A stretch of DNA of 64,000 nucleotides from contig JANTQA010000047.1 in NCBI GenBank assembly GCA_027625915.1, positions 1,736,001-1,800,000 on the forward strand. The letters run 5' to 3'. The number at the start of each line of letters is the position of its first letter. The stretch's first letter is position 1. The stretch comes from Anaeramoeba flamelloides (lineage: Eukaryota > Metamonada > Anaeramoebidae). The notes below the pieces were generated by a model. It searched no databases and was not told where the DNA came from. It saw nothing but the letters and a program-made list of their open reading frames with translations. Both the position numbers and the translations under genes were made by a program. Below are positions 32,894-45,085 of this stretch, piece by piece.

Positions 32894-35489
32894 AGGATAA
32901 TATTTTTTTCAAATTTCAGCAATTATAAATCTTTACTCAAAGGTATTTTTTCACTTCTAGTTCAAATATGTGTACATTAAACTACACTGTTATTGAATTT
33001 CAATGATATTAGTAATACATTTTTCATATGGATCAAAAAAATCTATTATTAAATATTCTTCCAGAATAAATTATTATATTTTCTACTAATATTTAATATT
33101 AAAAATTTTCATTTTGTAAATTATTTTTTTAATTCATTTTATCCAATTTCACAAACTGGAACTAAAATAATAGTATTTATGTAATTAATAACACATATTT
33201 AGAATCTCCAAACGTAAATATTTTATCCATTTATAATTTCAAGTTTTACTCATCTTTATTAATATCAAAAAACATAAATATAATTAAAGTTTTTTTTCAA
33301 CAAAAGTAGTTGTATTACCAAATATATTTCCAATATATGAATATTTTAATCTCAAAATAATTTATTTATTAATTATATAAAATATGTAAAAAATCGAACT
33401 GGATTTGTTTTTTTCTAACAAAGGAAATATTTTCGAAGATATATTTATGATGGAATTTTTCAACTTTCAAGTCTAAAGATTGATGGTTCAAACTTTAAAT
33501 TTATATCAAGGAATGTATAGTTTTTTCTCAAATTGTTGGCTTTTTACTAATACAACTATTATTATTAATTGATTCGATCAAACATTTATATTAATTAGAT
33601 AACCAGATTGTTTAGAGTCATTTTTTCCATTGAGAACAAATGTAACCCGCCTTCAAAAATAACACACTTTAATTTTTGACCCCTAAAAAGTAAGAATCTA
33701 TCCTTTCTGAGAGTACCAAAATATGTAACTTTAAAATGAAGTTACAATGATTCTATTTCAAAGACTTCGACTTTAGTTAAATGATTTTTTTTCGTGATTT
33801 TATTACTTGAAATCAAAGGAACAACTTATAATTTCTCAAAATGAATTTGAATTTAGTGTTGCAAAAAGTAATTTTGAAGACTTGTTTCAAACTTATTTCA
33901 AATTTAATCAGTGTATCGTGTTTCTAGAAAACTTATATCTTAATTAACCAGTTAAATCTACAATAAGAAATCAATACATTAATTACTTATTTATTTAAAT
34001 TCTATTATTTGAAAAATAAATTCTAAAAATGAAAAGACCAAAATTGAAACATTTTTCTCAAAAAATAGAGTAAATTTTCGAGAAAATTTTTTATCATCAA
34101 AAAACGCGAGATCAAAAATGGGGAATATTTTTGATAACTTATTTATCTCTCAAAAAACAAAAAATTCAATAAAAAAAAAAATCAGAAATCCTGAAAAATT
34201 ATAAACACCTTTCTAATAGAAATTTAAACTTTTATTATCAATAGTAAAATATTTACCTTCAAAATTGAATTGGCCTTAGTTACCATATCAAATATTAAAT
34301 TAGATGTTATTTTGGTACTGGAATAATAATTAAAAAATAATAATTTTGATTTTTAAGCTGATTTTATACTCTTTGAGGGGGTATTGTGAATGACTGGAAA
34401 TAAGTTAAAATTATCTTCTCATAACCACCATCTCAAAGTTATTTTTATGAATTTTCTGTTCAAAAAAACACATCAGATCCTATCAATTGATTTTTTATAA
34501 ATCAAAAGGATTTCTCAAGAGATAATGATCAAACATTCAAGTTTCTAGATTTCTTTTTGATAATCAAAACAAATATCAGTTAGGATATGAAAAAGTATGA
34601 CGATTTGTCTCAATAAAAATGCTTATATCAGTAAGATTAAAGGTGGTCTTAAATTACAATAGAGCGACTAGTGTCTTCCCTTTTTCTTCAGAATTTATAC
34701 AAGTTTTGTAAGATTGAAAGATATACAGTGAAATGTTTATTCAGTTCCATTATTTGAAATTGTGTTTTGGATGAAAAAAAAAAAAAAAAAAATGAACAGA
34801 TAAGCATAAAGGTTAAACAGAAACAAAAACAAGAACAAAACAAAACTTTTAGGATTAAAAGAAATTTTTTGAAAGAATATGATAAATGAGATAAATACTT
34901 TGAAAAATTTTAAGTATGATTATTTTTTCGAATATATACTAAACCGGAATATTTTGAAATAACCAGTTTTTTTGAAATGTAAAATTTTATTTGTGAATTT
35001 CTTTTTCAAGGAAAACTTGATTTGGAAAATTATTTTTAAAAGAAAGTTGGTGTAATAGACATATACAAAAATGATTTCTGAAATGTTGATGTTTTATTGA
35101 TAAAATTGATTTTGATCTAAAAATTGGAAATAAATTGTGATCAAAATATAATTGGAAACACTACAAACCTCTTCCAACAACACTCATAAGTGAATCAATA
35201 TTTTTGAAAAAAATGTTTAATATATTAACTCAATTTTTAGAATTTTCCTTTCTGATTTTTTCCTTAAAGCCCTAGTATTGGTATAGAAGTAAAAAATGGC
35301 TATTTTTTTTTGTCATTTTTTTTAAATTAACTTTTTGCAATATCTTTAAGTTATAGTAAGAAGTCAAGTATTTGGTTAAGTTTGAATAGTAATCATTTTT
35401 ACATTTCAGGATAGCTTTTGTTCCTGTTGTTTTTTAAAAGGGAGATTGAAAAAAAATGAATTTTTTGCTTTTATACAGGGACTAGGGCT
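32894..35489. other. Intergenic, 2.6 kb, no gene seen
   Basis: A/T-rich throughout. The only structure recognised is the repeat at 34010-34290. Confidence 0.5.
34010..34290. repeat. Dispersed repeat (partner at 10335-10570)
   Basis: See the 10.3-kb partner: shared words AATAAATTCTAAAAATGAAA, ATAGAGTAAATTTT, TTCAAAATTGAATT. Roughly 65-70 percent alike by eye. Confidence 0.5.
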
Positions 35490-35775
35490 GAAAGTGTGAT
35501 ACTTTTCTGGAATGTTCCCAAGCGCCAGGAAACTTGTTGAATATATTTGATCTGTTTAGTAATATTCTATTGTATTTAAGAAAGAAAGGGAGTGATTGGA
35601 GTAGATTCGTCAAGAGAAAATCAAGAATACTTTTTTTCAGATTCAAACAAACCCAAACATCTTCAAGGGATGATTAAATGGGATCAATTCTTCCTTAAAA
35701 AATCCAACATTTGGCCAGTTTTCTTGAAACTTGAGGACGTACCCGAAAAAAGTATCATAATTAAAGAAAAAAAAA
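35490..35775. mobile_element. Diverged inverted-repeat element, relative of the 40-kb hairpin
   Basis: Left end GTGATACTTTTCTGG and GGAAACTTG; right end (35713-35758) carries the complement of ATGATACTTTTTTCGGGTA and CCTCAAG. Both correspond to the arms at 40275-40672. The 74-codon frame at 35592-35816 is largely made of this element and starts inside it. It has reasonable amino-acid variety (KPKHLQGMIKWDQFF) but no known family, so I do not call it a gene. Confidence 0.55.
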
Positions 35776-36156
35776 CAATTTTAGTGAAAAAAAACCGAAA
35801 TAGATCAATTAAATGATGTTAATTTTGCTAAATTGTTAATAAACTCAAAACCCACTTTTTATGAATTTGGCTTTCATTATTTTATCAGAAGAGTTTCAAT
35901 AAAGTAAAAATAAATTTGTAAAAATTGAGTAATCTTTTTGGTGTAAAATGTGAGAATATTGGTATTTTGTTGTGAATAAAAGTTTGTTTGGAATAATTAT
36001 CAATCACAATTTCTGATTTAACAACACTCATAATCATAAAATTCTTGTTACAATCAGATTTCTTGTGAATCACAAACAAATACTGAGAAAATATTCCAAA
36101 AGAAGGGGAAATTACCAATACTCATTTTTTTTTTTTACTTTTTACCACTGTCACCA
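35776..36156 (+). other. 5' flank of the carrier gene
   Basis: A/T-rich leader with a poly-T tract immediately before ACTTTTTACCACTGTCACCAATG. No defined promoter motif. Confidence 0.4.
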
Positions 36157-36299
36157 ATGAAATCTATTATCTCTGGGTTAAGTAAACCAGCAAAAAAAAA
36201 AAATGACACAAACCCTCTTATAAGTGGAATTTCAGGAGCATCAATTGGAATGCTTTCAACAATAATTACTTCTCCAATCGGTAAATCTTTTTTTTATAC

Positions 36300-36333
<34 letters not shown>

Positions 36334-39300
36334 ACAAAAAAAAAAAGAAAGAAATGTTTTTTTGATCTTTTCATGATTGGTTTTGTTTGTCCGTTTGACA
36401 AATCCATTCAAACCCACATGTAAAAACGAACACTTTCTGCGAACAAGAGGTATTTTGGCAAACAGAATTCCACAAGATCAATAAAAGTGTTCAATTTTGC
36501 ATGTCAAATCAAACGGTCGTAACCTCAAAACAAAAAAAATTCTAAATCCTTCAGGCTCAATGAGCTTCTGAAAACAAACCAATTCTTCGCTATTTGCAAA
36601 AACTAAAACTTAAAGAGGTTATCAAAACAAGAATGCAGTCCCAACGTCCGTCAATGGATCCCCAAAAGGGGTTAGTTGAAATTTTTCGAGAAAGCTATTC
36701 CGAAAGAGGGTTTTCTGATTATTTTGTTGGCTTGTCTCCAACGATCATGGCCTTGCTGAGCTTTTGGGGAACAAACTCTGCGCTTTACGAGTATGGCAAG
36801 CAGCGAATCTCTCGAAGAATTGAGAGCAAATACGCTGTTCACTTAATATCTGCGATCTCTTCCGGTGCAGTTTCCGAGCTGGTAAGCAGCCCATTTTGGG
36901 TCGCGAAGGTCAGGATGCAAGCCCAAAGCGGCTATGGAAGCGAAAAAATATACACAACAACTTCCCAGACATTAGCACGAATTTACCAAGAGGAAGGACT
37001 TAAAGCCTTGTTTTCGGGGCTAGGCGCTTCTTTGATTGGGCTGTCTGGAATTGCAGTCTATTACCCCACTTATGAAAAATTGAAATCTGTCTTTCGATCG
37101 AGGATCAAATATAAAAAGGCTCTAATGAAAAAAAGCAAAAACAATCTTGGAGTAAATTTCAAGAAAGCTGAACAAGATGAAGAAGAAGAATATGAAGAAG
37201 AAGTAAAATTAGGGTTACTGCATCTTTTTATTGCTTCCTCTTTGGCAAAAGGGATTTCTAGTGTTGTCGATTATGTAATTGCTCTCTTCCCTTTCATATT
37301 AAAATCTATTTTTATTAGCTTCCTCTTTCTTCTCCTAAATTTTATTCCTCTCAAGAAGAGAGATTAGTGTTGGCATAAAAATGGATCTCATTTTTAAAAA
37401 CCTTCTGGAAAGCATAACAAACATTTTGTTAATATTAGAACTTCTGTTAATTGTAAAATAAAAAGATCAATATTCTCATTCAATTTTTCAATCAAAAAAT
37501 AATCACATTCTACAATAATTAAAATAAATCTGCAAAGAAACCAATTACAAAAAAGGAAAAATCAATAATTCAAGTTTCTTCAAGTATTAAAAAATTGAAA
37601 TTTTACATGATTTAAAAAACCTTTTTTTTGGAAAGTTGAATGAAAATTTTCTTCCATTTATTTTGCAATGAATAGTAATAGTATCATCAATTATTTGAGA
37701 ATTACCTAATTATTTTTTACAATCAAAAAAAATTCAAATTCAAGAATAATGAAAAAAGAATCTGTGTATGAGTTTAAGGAATAACCCGAATTTTATGGTC
37801 AGTAAACATTATTTTTATGACAAAAAACAAATTTATTGGATTGAAAGAATATGGAGTCAATAAATCTTGTTAAAAGTTTAAGATCAAGTTTTTTTTTGAA
37901 AATTTTATCATTTAGCAAAATCATTTTCGCAATCAAAATTCGAAATTTACCTTTCAAAAGGTTTAAAAATCAAAATGTTCACTTATGGCCGAGGCTTACT
38001 TCCCCCTTCATATTAAAATATTCTAGAGTTTAGGTAAATGGTATAAATATAAACTCTTTTTCAAAAATTGGAACTCACCTGAAATAATAAATTGAAAAAA
38101 AAAAAATTATTCTTTAGTATTCAAGAACAATCAATAACTAAATCTGATTTGTAATTCACTTTTAAGTCATTCTAAATTTATAAAAACCTGATATTGTAAA
38201 AATTAAAAAAAATAAAACCAAAAACTAAAAAAAAGTGAGTCACAATTTTTGAAATGAGCATTACGGATTTTTTATTTACTGAACTTTCGCTGAATAAAAG
38301 TTGAACAACAAGATTTTTTATGAATAATTAAATTCATTTTCAAAGAAAAAACACAGTCACAATTTTCATAGTGATTATTTTTCTTTTTGAAGATCTCTTT
38401 TTTTCAATGATCTTTTTAAAAAAAAATAAAAAAAAAAAAATCGAAAAAAGAAACAAAAAGAAAAAAAAAAGAAAAAAAAAAAAAAGAAAAAGAAACAAAA
38501 ACAAAAATTAGAAAAAGCAAAACTAAAATTTGCAAAATTAGAAAAAATGATTCTGATCAAAAAATTAGAAAATATTTTTTTATTAAGAATACTACAATAA
38601 ACCCTCAAAACAACCCCCATTAACATTATAAAGTGAGTCAAAATTTTTGAAAAATAGTTTACTTTCAGATAAAGTTGAACGTAAGAGAAGTAAGAGGTAA
38701 AAAAAATAAAGTGTTAATTTTGCCTTATCTTGTTTTTTTCGATAATTTTAGAAAAAGTTTTTGGATCCAATAAATATTTTTTTTTATTATTGATGGCTGA
38801 AGTGTAAATTAAACTCTAGATGTCCTTTTACTTAAATTTCCTCAGAGGTAATTTAAGCTTAAAATCATAGATTTCACGATTGTTCAATGGAAATACAAAT
38901 ATTTATTTTTTTAATTTTCATCAAAATTCCAAAAAAAAACCTAAAATTTGTAATATTTTGTCTTTCCTTTAAAATGCATTCTTTGAAACCATTTTTTCTA
39001 TTAATTACATTTGATTTTAATTCCCACATAACATAAATTTTGGATAGATCTTAATCCAAATGAAATGCGTCTAATGAAATAATAATAGACGACAAAAAAA
39101 AAAAATAGTACAAAAAAACTTTGAAACTTAAAAAAATGGAGACAATTCATTAATTCTATTCATAGTTTTGCAGAAAAACAAAAAATATTAATGGTTTGCC
39201 TAATACTTTGTTAAATTTTTAGTTTGTTTGTTTCTGATCCTAAAGTAACATTGTTAAAAATTTAAAAAAAGAAAATTTCCAATATAAACATAGTTATTTT

Positions 39301-42124
39301 TCTATGTCTGTCAAAATAATCTCCATGATATCTAATTAGTAGAGAGAAAATAAACTGTTATTTTAGAGAGCGTAACGATAAAAAAAAAATAACCTTAGAA
39401 ATCTCATAGTGGGAGAGTGATATTTCTTTTTTTATTTTGTAAAGACTTTGTATAATGTGGGATTATTAGGACAAACAGTGGAGAATAAGGAATGTTTTTT
39501 TGTAGAGATTCAGCATAATGACAAGAAAATTCAAAATAATTACTCGGGAAATTCATTATCAATAAAATAAAAATATAATCCTTGTTTGTTTTTCTTTTTG
39601 TGTCGAATTCTTGAAATCTTTTTTTTTTAAAATAATTGATGGATTTTTGTATTTTTTGAACTTGTTCTTAATTTTAAAAGTTCCTTCTTGTAATTGATGA
39701 ATTTAACTAATTGATATTTCTTCTGTTTGACAAACAATTCTTATGTTGTTCTTCATCTTTCATAGGTCTTTTTAAGAGATTTGTTACTTTACAAACTTTT
39801 TTTTAAATTTTGAAATTAAATTGTTTTTTTAAATTTTGAAAAAATAACATTTACTTAAAGTTAAAAAAAATAATCAAAAATTCGAACCAAAAATGGTGTT
39901 CTGGGTAGTATTTTTTTTTTTTTTGGTTACAATGAGCTTTTTTTTTTTTACTATGATACTTCTTTTGATGGGTTTAACTCGGAGAGTAAAAAAATTCAAA
40001 TGTACTTTGATCACAACCAAATTAGCTAATTCTTTCGTTCAACTTGCCCCTATATGAATATAGCACCTTTTGACATACATTTAATCCCGGCGTAATTGAT
40101 AATTTGATATATTTAAATAATGTTAATTTGTCAAAATGAGACAAATAATCAAATTAAATTTCTAAAATTAAATTCAAATCATTTTACTATCATTTAGGAG
40201 ATTAAACTCTAAAATTTATTTTTATTTTTTCTATGAAAAAATTTTCTCTACTTTTTTTGATCTTGATATACATGTACAAAAAATATTTCTTAATTGTTTC
40301 ATGTTTTTTTGATATAATTGTGATTTTTTACATTAACAGTGATACTTTTCTGGTATGCTCTCAAGGGTCGGGAAACTTGACAGTATATTTGATATTTGAT
40401 ATTTTAAATGACAACAAATTCCATTTAATCTACCATTAAATATGTTTTAGGTTTGTTTGATTTTGGAAAAGGTACTTTCGATTCAACCTTGACGTTTTAA
40501 CTCCAAATCACTTGCTTTCTTTCTTTTTTAAATACAAAAGAATGTTACAAATATATCGAATATACTGCCAAGTTTCAAGACCCTTGAGAGCATACCAGAA
40601 AAGTATCACTGTTAATGTAAAAAATCACAATTATATCAAAAAAACATGAAAAATTAAGAAATAATTTTTGTACCTGCGTGGTAAGCAAGTTTAATTTATT
40701 AATAACTTAAGTGATAATTAGATTGGTTTCTATTTATCTCTTCAAGTTGTTCAAAGTTCAGCACCTTAAAAAAAAATGAAAAAAACACAAAACCGACTTT
40801 GAAATTGATTTTTCCCGAATTATAATTTTAATTTTTTTAATAGATTGCTTCTAATTTTTTTTTGATTTGAGAATAAGTTTAAAAAAAAATAATTTCATCG
40901 AAAATCTTCAAAAAAAAATTAGAATTTTCCTTTTATTAAGAAATTTTATACAAGATCTCTTTGGCTTTTAGATCAAAGAGCCAACTTTACAGACATTGGC
41001 AAGACAAGAACATTAACATTTTTTGTTTTTATATGTGTAACTCTTAATTAAAATTGTTGTTATTTTTTTTTATCCTATGTTTTATTCTTTTTTACGAAAT
41101 CTAAAATAATCCAAATCTTTCAACTTTTACAGAAAATCATTTTTATGATTTTTTTAACAAGATGAAAAATTGTCAGCTGAGTAAATTTAAAACAAAAAAT
41201 TTTTGGATCCGAAAGGATCATTAACATTTTTATTATTAATTATGGCAAAATATTTTTTTATGAGGACTATAATTGATCACAAAAAAAAAAGGAAAAGGTA
41301 TCTTTTTTAAAAGAATAATGTTCAGCAACAAACAAAAATAAAAAGATATCTGAAGAATTTATGAAAATTATTGAAAGCAAACCCAGAAAAAGTTTTATAC
41401 TAGGTCTGTTACAATATGAAATAAAATGTTTCAAAAAAAAAATAAAAAGACCAAATTTCTTTATTTTTGTTTTTGTCAACATAGAATAAAGAAAAATATA
41501 AATATGAAATTAAAAAACTTAATATCAAAATCATTGGTAACATTTTTTTTCATAATATTTTTATTTTAATTACAAAGATATTTAGAGAAAAAAAAAGAGA
41601 TTAAAATTCAATAATGCTTTGGGATAATAGGAGACTTTTTAATCTATTCCTTATTAGAACAAACATTAAGAAAGAAATTTAATAAATTAAAAAATTACTT
41701 TGTCAATTATTTTGAATTGATATTTAACATCAGAAAAGTTTTTTTTAAAATTATTTAAATCCATTAAATAAATTAAATATTATTCATAAGCTTTAAATAA
41801 ATTAAAAATAATTTATATTTTAATTTACCGATCTATTTATTTTAATTCTATTTTTTTTTTATACTATTTTTTTATTAATTGTCTTTACCATATTAGCCTA
41901 GCCAAGTGGTTAGAACCCAAGTTCAATCAAACACTTCAAATAAAAAAAAGAAATATTTTGATGTTGTTAAAGAGATTTATTCGAAAAGTGGAATTTCCGG
42001 ATTATATGCTGGTTTTGGTACAAATTTAATCAAAGTTATTCCTTCAACTGCAATAAGCTTTACTGCGTATGAGTTTTTAACAAATTATTTAACCGTTGCG
42101 TTCAATGCATTGAAAATCAATTAA
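36157..42124 (+). CDS. SLC25 mitochondrial carrier, folate/NAD/pyrimidine-nucleotide-like branch
   Basis: Three exons: 36157-36280, 36616-37274 and 41897-42124, giving 336 residues, a normal carrier length. Both joins rebuild family signatures: SPI-EVIKTRMQ (phase 1, GTAAAT donor, TTAAAG acceptor) and DY-PSQVVRTQVQ (phase 0, GTAATT donor, ATTAG acceptor). The three repeats each carry the P-x-x-x-x-(K/R)-x-(R/Q)-x-Q motif, at about residues 40, 134 and 262. Repeat 2 reads PFWVAKVRMQAQ; the Trp two residues after Pro marks the branch carrying NAD, FAD/folate, CoA and pyrimidine nucleotides, though substrate cannot be fixed. An acidic insert (DEEEEYEEE) precedes repeat 3. It acts in the inner membrane of the mitochondrion or a related organelle, or in peroxisomes. 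The frame running past 37274 to 37367 is intron read-through. The first intron holds a poly-A tract. Confidence 0.9.
38050..38661 (+). mobile_element. F3 MITE, full-length copy
   Basis: Left TAAACTCTTTTTCAAAAATT then GGAACTCACC; right end complements TAAACTATTTTTCAAAAATT then TTGACTCAC. 612 bp. The same element lies inverted at 61983-62564. An internal GTGAGTCACAATTTTTG at 38238 repeats the terminal word. It includes a purine-rich K/E tract; the minus-strand frame across it (FFFF-rich) is not coding. Confidence 0.85.
40275..40672. repeat. Long near-perfect hairpin: 119-120-bp arms, 159-base loop
   Basis: Arms 40275-40394 and 40554-40672 are complements at about 95 percent, including GATATAATTGTGATTTTTTA, ACATTAACAGTGATACTTTT and CTGGTATGCTCTCAAGGGTC. 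The loop is A/T-rich. A related, older element lies at 35490-35775. It sits in the sense strand of the carrier intron, so the transcript can form a long double-stranded RNA. Probably a foldback transposon. Confidence 0.9.
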
Positions 42125-42149
42125 AGATATCAATAATAATACATTAAAT

Positions 42150-42185
<36 letters not shown>

Positions 42186-42513
42186 TTTGCTTTATATATA
42201 TACAACTCATTTATTGTAAAATAATTAATTCTTTTTCATAATCTTTTAATTTGCGCTAAAATAATTTTTTTGATCTATTTTTTAGTAATCCTAAATTATT
42301 TTTCTTTAAAAAAAAAAAATAGATATTTTTACTTTTCTATATTTTGTTCGTTCATAATTTGTGTTTAAATAAAATCTATAATAATTTTTTTTTTTTGTTT
42401 AAAATTAAATCAAAATTATATTTTAAAGGTTTTAATTTAGGTAGGGAAATAAAAGAAAATAAGAATAAGAATATGTGTTAATTAAGGTATAAACAAAAAG
42501 AAAATGTGTAAAA
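42125..42513. repeat. 3' flank of the carrier gene with TA microsatellite
   Basis: A TA run of about 15 units at 42151-42181 lies 30 bases after the stop codon; the rest is A/T-rich. Confidence 0.7.
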
Positions 42514-43046
42514 TAAATTCCAATTCAAAATTTTTAACACACTAAAATTCGATTTGTTAAAAAAAAATCTTATTTAACAATTCTAGAAGAAATACTAAAT
42601 TTTGGTTGTTCACTAATTTAAATGTTTACAATTATTTATAAATTACACACTCACAAAACAAAAGATAAAAAATTATCAATATAAACTAAGTAAGAATGTG
42701 TTGTTAAAAATTTTTGAAGAACAAAAAATTTTATTGGTAAATGTGTTGAAATTTTACCAACAATTATTGATCGAACAAAGGATAGACACCATCAACTGAA
42801 TTGTATGCCGATTTGTTTATTTATACGGACTCAACATTAATCTTCGTTCAATCATTGAAAATATTTTCCCAATCTAAAGATACAGATTATGTAACTGTAA
42901 AAAAGGAAATGAAAACAAAAAAAAGAAAAGATGAAAAAATGAAATAGTTTTGTAAAATCAAAATTAATTCCAATTTGAATGTTAAGTGGAGTATTGATCT
43001 TCTTTTAACACTTTTCTAATGTTTCAAAATTTTTGGAATTTAGTTG
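42514..43046 (-). mobile_element. F1 MITE, inverted copy with worn ends
   Basis: Left TAAATTCCAATTCAAAATTT then TTAACACAC; right end TTTCAAAATTTTTGGAATTT then AGTTGA. Interior words ATTGATCGAACAAAG and AATTTTACCAACAATTATTG match the complement of other F1 copies. Confidence 0.8.
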
Positions 43047-44397
43047 AGATACTTGGAAAGAAACGGGGTTTGAACTTCATTCCGAATTACCTAAACATGA
43101 AGATATTGTTGTAGAAATATTTTGTACATCATAAACTATTTTTAATAAATAATAATAATATAACTTATATAATATCCCCAATAAAAAATTAATTTCAAAA
43201 CTATCACAAAGCATTTTTCTAACAAATATCTATATTAGATTGTGATTTTTTAATAAAAAATTATAATACATTTATAACATGTTATTATTTTTATTATTTA
43301 AAAATATTTCAAATATTTTTATAAATTTTTTATTTTTAAGAATATTTTTATATTTAAAAATTAAATTGAAAATATTTAATTACAATTTATTAAAACAATT
43401 TTTTTAATTACAATTTTACAATTTAAAACGGTTTTTATTATATTTTTTAATAGTGAAATATTGTAAACAGCTGTATTATATGTTCTTTTTATTTTATTTT
43501 GTTATAATAGCCTAAATTTTTAGCACATTAAACAACATGTTTTATCTTATATACCATCGATATAGCATATTACAAAATTTTTATAACATCTTTTAAAAAA
43601 ACAAAAAAATGTTAAAAAATTGTTCATTTTTTTATCAAATGTATTAGTCAAGGTTATTAATTGTTTAAAGAGTTTCTTTTAATTTTCAAACAATTTTCTA
43701 CATATATAACACCTTTATATAACATATATGGTGGGTTATATATAAATATGTATATATATCACAGGTAGTACAATTTTTCTTTTAAAAATGACTAAAGACT
43801 GATAAAATTGCATTTTTTTGATTTTTTGTCCTATTTTTTCATTTCATTTGTTTTTTTATTGTTTTATTTTTTTGAAAAAGTTCTTTAATTCTTTTGAAAT
43901 CATATTTTTCGGTTCTGTGATGTGAAAAAATGCAAACGAAAAAAACTTATAGACAAAGAAAAAAAATAAACACTTATATAGATACGGATGTAATTGCCTT
44001 TAAATAATTGAAAAATATAATCAATTTGCGATTTCCCATTTAAACGGGAGGGTTTGTATTGAAACTGATGAAAAATTTTTGATTTTCTATTTTGAAAACC
44101 CCAAAAAAATACAAAGTAGGTTTTCGTTTAAAACCCCTGAAAATTGTAAACACTTTAAACACCAAGAAAAAAAATTATTTGATTTTTAAAATTACTAGTT
44201 GGGTAATATAAGTGGTCAAAATTTAGCTTTCTTACCAATTCCAAATAAGATCAGACGACTTAATTTTTTTTGTGCTTTGATCATATATATACATATATTT
44301 ATATATATCATTCAAATAAAGTTTATTCGTCGAACAGGTATGTATCAGCCCATTTAATGATATCAAAAAAAAACTTAATATCTGTGATATATTTATA
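43047..44397. other. Intergenic, very A/T-rich
   Basis: Contains TATAACA-type words (43180-43740) reminiscent of the element at 22189-22445, but without clear terminal repeats. No gene seen. Confidence 0.4.
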
Positions 44398-45085
44398 TAA
44401 ACTATTTTTCAGTCAAGGAGGGCCAGTTATAATGGGTAAATTACAGGTGTTTAAAGGGTTTACGTAGATATAAGAAGAAAAAATGAATTTTGTAAATTTT
44501 CAAAACTTGAAATCATTATTTTCACTTTTTTTTTTTTCAATTTTTTTTTTTTAAACGTCATTCAGTAGTAAATATTTATTATTACATGTTCAATAGCCAC
44601 TTGGTAAAGGGGTGTTATTTTAATGTTAGTGAGACTGTGGAAATGATTGTTGAGAAATCACATTGATTTCTATTGGAATTCTATTCGATCTTTGATCTGA
44701 TCCTTATATTTGATTAATAAATGTGTAAAAATTTTCACTTTATTTTTCTTTCCTTTTTTAAATAGAGACCCCAAATCCCAATATATTTCGTTTGGAGACT
44801 TGATTTCGAAAAGAAAATTATGTAAAATAAAGTGAAAATTGTTTCCTATTTATTATTCAAATACCACTAGGAATTTGAGTTTTTTGAAGATATTTCATTA
44901 AGAATTCGAGTTTTCCAATTTTTAAGAATATCTATTGATTAATTAGTTTTCTTTCAGATATATATCAACTTTTCTTTGATGTATATTATTCTACTTATTT
45001 CGTATTTTTTCTTCAAAGGTCAATTATATATAATAATTGATATTTGAAAATAATATTTAACCCCACTGACTGAGACAAACGTTTA
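44398..45085 (+). mobile_element. F2 MITE, full-length copy
   Basis: Left TAAACTATTTTTCAGTCAAG; right end complements TAAACGTTTGTCTCAGTCAG. 688 bp, matching 16567-17271 along its whole length (GGTGTTTAAAGGGTTT, TTCGATCTTTGATCT, TCAATTATAT). Confidence 0.85.

Larger units (their letters stand above)
37275..41896 (+). other. 4.6-kb intron of the carrier gene, element-rich
   Basis: Defined by the phase-0 join that restores the third carrier signature. Holds a full F3 element (38050-38661) and a long hairpin (40275-40672). The remaining stretches, 37275-38049, 38662-40274 and 40673-41896, are A/T-rich with no supported gene. Confidence 0.8.

Noticed and set aside
37275-37367. Hydrophobic C-terminal tail on carrier exon 2
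   Set aside because: Reading ends the carrier before its third repeat; a GTAATT donor joins cleanly to PSQVVRTQVQ at 41897, so the tail is intron.
43180-43740. A second full copy of the TTATAACA element
   Set aside because: Similar words only; no matching terminal inverted repeats could be found.
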